This document shows, piece after piece, positions 4,760 through 6,832 of a DNA stretch of 6,832 bases. The notes under the pieces are model-generated. The model searched no databases and was not told the DNA's origin. It saw only the letters and a program-made list of their open reading frames with translations. The translations under genes were made by a program, and so were the position numbers. The DNA lies in the NCBI GenBank assembly GCA_903908015.1, contig CAIVQI010000235.1, positions 1 through 6,832 on the forward strand. Reading direction: 5' to 3'. This stretch comes from an uncultured Bacteroidota bacterium. GTDB lineage: Bacteria > Bacteroidota > Bacteroidia > UBA7662. Each line of letters begins with the position of its first letter. Within the stretch, counting starts at the first letter, position 1.

Positions 4760-6832
4760 TTCAGGTGTACTTCTCCTTCCTGCTGGCTCGCGGCGACTCT
4801 TATACATCGCTACTCTTCCGGAAATAGTCGGTGCGTCCTCCCTCGGCCATAGGTTGTTGCGTGTATCGATATCAGCCGTTTCACGGTGGGGGTCAACCAG
4901 AACCGATCGAACTGGCTTGAAGTGCACAAAAGTCTTTACGATTTGATGCTCATTCTTGCGCCAGACATAGGCTGAAATGCGGTCCTCCTGACTTGTGCCA
5001 TCCTCAAATTCCCAACGCAAAATAACAGGCATCACACAGCCCCCAACATTTCGAAGGTGTAATTCATAGGCATACACGGGTCTGCCGTCGATTTGTGGCT
5101 GAATGATGAGCGAGTCATTCGTTTCAGTACTGCGAACCGGTGATAGGCGTGGTTCGTTTTCATCCAGTTTTCTCAGAGAATCGTTGTAGAAATAGTAGAA
5201 GTCACGCAGTGATGTATCGACATCCACCAAAAATTTCATGCCCGACTCTTTGTTGCGCAGCGCACTGATGTGTTTGCCTTCTGATGCACGACCCATACGC
5301 TCTCTATTGCGATCTGTAGGGGGTAGGACAACTATACCATTGGGTGTGCTGTCGGTTGGCGTAAGCACGCGCACCGAATCCAGGCTGATATCGACCGGCT
5401 CTATGTCGAAAAACCATGCCCGCCAAAACCAATCTAGGTCAACCCCGGAAGCATCTTCCATGGTTCTGAAAAAATCGGCGGGTGAAGGATGTTTAAAGGC
5501 CCAACGATGCGCATATGTACGGAAGGCGAAATCAAACAACGCACGGCCCATCACGGTTTCGCGTAAAATATTGAGCGCAGTGGCTGGTTTTCCGTAGGCA
5601 TTCGGGCCAAACTGTATGATATTTTCACTGTTGGTCATGATCGGCTCGAGTTGATCAGCAGGCAATCGCATATAGTCGGCAATTCGGTGTGCGGGCCCCC
5701 TGCGAGAAGGGTATTGATTGTCAAATTCCTGCTCAGCCAAAAATTGCACGAAGGTGTTGAGCCCTTCGTCCATCCAACTCCAATTCCGTTCATCAGAATT
5801 GATGATCATCGGAAAGAAGTTATGGCCCACTTCATGGATAATCACCCCTATCATCCCGTATTTGGTCTGCTCAGAATAGGTGCCATCCTCGAGTGTGCGT
5901 CCGTAGTTAAAACAAATCATGGGATATTCCATGCCATTAGAGGCTTCCACGCTGATGGCCACGGGATATGGGTAGGGAATGGTATGTTTTGAATAAACCC
6001 TCAAGGTATGCGCGACCACCTTGGTGCTATACTTCCTATATAAAGCATACGATTCTTTGGGATAAGCACTCATGGCCATCACCTTTTTTCCGGCAATATC
6101 AACAGACATCGCATCCCAAATGAATCTACGCGAACTGCCCCAGGCAAAATCACGGACATTTTTAGCTTCAAAAACCCAGGTTTTGCGTCCGGTGGAGTGG
6201 TTGGACTCCTTCTTTAGGGCTTCTTCTCGGGTCACAATTTCAATGGGCTCAGAAGCATTTTGGGCTTTCTGCCATCTGCCATATTGATCACCCGACAACA
6301 CATGTTTGTAATTGGAGCAAGTGCCTGTCGATACCACCACATGGTCGTCAGGCACGTTCATACGAACTTTATAGTCCCCAAATGGCAGTGAAAACTCACC
6401 TCTGCCTGTAAATTGCTTGTGGTTCCATCCTTGGTAGTCGCTGTACACACATAGCCTGGGAAACCACTGCGTGATGGTAAACAATATATTGCCGTCTTTC
6501 AATTGCTCGTAGCCTCCCCGGCCCCCCACCTTCATGCGGTCAGGAATCTTATAATGCCAACGTATTCGAAGTTGGGCTCGTTTGCCCGGCCGAAGCGGCG
6601 CATGCAAATCAACACGCATCATGGTTTGGTTGACAGTGTAGGGTAACGCAACTCCTTTCCCGTCGGTAACTTCGAATATTTGTACGCCATGTCCTTCAAG
6701 CATGCGAGCGGGAAGCATTCGCTCTAAATCGGATTCAGACATGCGCCTGCCCAAACGACTTTCATTGAAATAGTTCGACTCAGACTGGGGGTGGTGCTCG
6801 TTTTCATCCAATTGGAGCCAAAGGTAATCGAG
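4721..6832 (-). CDS. M1 family zinc metallopeptidase (aminopeptidase), N-terminus beyond window
   Basis: A gluzincin aminopeptidase-like enzyme, probably exported and used in peptide breakdown; the export signal lies outside the window. The frame stays open to the right edge, where LDYLWLQLDEN matches an internal strand of the family's N-terminal beta domain, so roughly the first 100 residues are missing and 703 are visible. The active site is complete: HEVGH at 5822-5836 (complement), then 18 residues, then the third zinc ligand Glu at 5765-5767 in WMDEG. The exopeptidase motif reads NGMEYP (core at 5918-5935) in place of GAMEN. A Tyr at 5594-5596 in AYGKPA fits the transition-state tyrosine. 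After the catalytic domain comes about 250 residues of mostly beta-type sequence. No T9SS sorting tail is recognisable. The last 25 or so residues are basic and Ser/Pro/Arg-rich, unlike the family end, and are partly antisense to the thioesterase gene. Confidence 0.94.
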   Translation of the reverse strand, partial: LDYLWLQLDENEHHPQSESNYFNESRLGRRMSESDLERMLPARMLEGHGVQIFEVTDGKGVALPYTVNQTMMRVDLHAPLRPGKRAQLRIRWHYKIPDRMKVGGRGGYEQLKDGNILFTITQWFPRLCVYSDYQGWNHKQFTGRGEFSLPFGDYKVRMNVPDDHVVVSTGTCSNYKHVLSGDQYGRWQKAQNASEPIEIVTREEALKKESNHSTGRKTWVFEAKNVRDFAWGSSRRFIWDAMSVDIAGKKVMAMSAYPKESYALYRKYSTKVVAHTLRVYSKHTIPYPYPVAISVEASNGMEYPMICFNYGRTLEDGTYSEQTKYGMIGVIIHEVGHNFFPMIINSDERNWSWMDEGLNTFVQFLAEQEFDNQYPSRRGPAHRIADYMRLPADQLEPIMTNSENIIQFGPNAYGKPATALNILRETVMGRALFDFAFRTYAHRWAFKHPSPADFFRTMEDASGVDLDWFWRAWFFDIEPVDISLDSVRVLTPTDSTPNGIVVLPPTDRNRERMGRASEGKHISALRNKESGMKFLVDVDTSLRDFYYFYNDSLRKLDENEPRLSPVRSTETNDSLIIQPQIDGRPVYAYELHLRNVGGCVMPVILRWEFEDGTSQEDRISAYVWRKNEHQIVKTFVHFKPVRSVLVDPHRETADIDTRNNLWPREDAPTISGRVAMYKSRREPAGRRSTPESANPMQIRTIGQ

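Noticed and set aside
5238..5992. Forward open frames opposite the M1 peptidase
   Set aside because: The opposite strand encodes the conserved active site of the peptidase; the forward translations show no family features.
1..6832. CRISPR array, insertion sequence, phage or defence system
   Set aside because: No regularly spaced repeats, transposase, integrase, nuclease or toxin-antitoxin-like gene is visible; all six long genes and the partial one belong to known cellular families.

Overview
The window looks like chromosomal housekeeping DNA from a member of the Bacteroidota, probably from the Flavobacteriales/Cryomorphaceae side of the phylum, though I cannot place it more finely. Three things suggest this. 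The proteins (a 2-Cys peroxiredoxin, Tgt, an integral-membrane family 2 glycosyltransferase, RsmG, a three-domain DtxR/MntR regulator and an M1 aminopeptidase) most resemble Bacteroidota versions as I remember them. Shine-Dalgarno sequences are weak or absent before the starts. Genes are tightly packed. There are no tRNAs, rRNAs, insertion sequences, CRISPR arrays or phage genes.

Layout, left to right. (1) Bases 2-556 (+): a peroxiredoxin cut by the left edge and missing only a few N-terminal residues. (2) A 78-base convergent gap with a weak hairpin. (3) 635-1777 (-): tgt, which makes the queuosine precursor in tRNA. (4) A 53-base divergent gap. (5) A tight forward run of four genes: a glycosyltransferase (1831-3000), rsmG (3005-3625, 4-base gap), a manganese-type DtxR/MntR regulator (3663-4343, 37-base gap) and a hotdog thioesterase of the FlK-like type (4340-4759, ATGA overlap). 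(6) 4721-6832 (-): a large M1 zinc metallopeptidase that converges on the thioesterase gene, overlaps its last 39 bases and leaves the window on the right with its N-terminus missing.

The forward run is probably one transcription unit. Its members do not form an obvious pathway: envelope glycan synthesis, rRNA methylation, metal-responsive control and acyl-CoA hydrolysis. The closest coupling is between the regulator and the thioesterase, whose stop and start codons overlap.

I see no convincing new multi-gene system. The points worth a second look are at the residue level. Tgt has lost all three zinc-binding cysteines. The glycosyltransferase has HxD where DxD is expected. The thioesterase keeps the exact Thr/Glu/His spacing of fluoroacetyl-CoA thioesterase but lacks its gating Phe. 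The regulator has Glu at the position that separates Mn-type from Fe-type family members. The peroxiredoxin is divergent. The M1 peptidase has a C-terminal tail encoded antisense to its neighbour.
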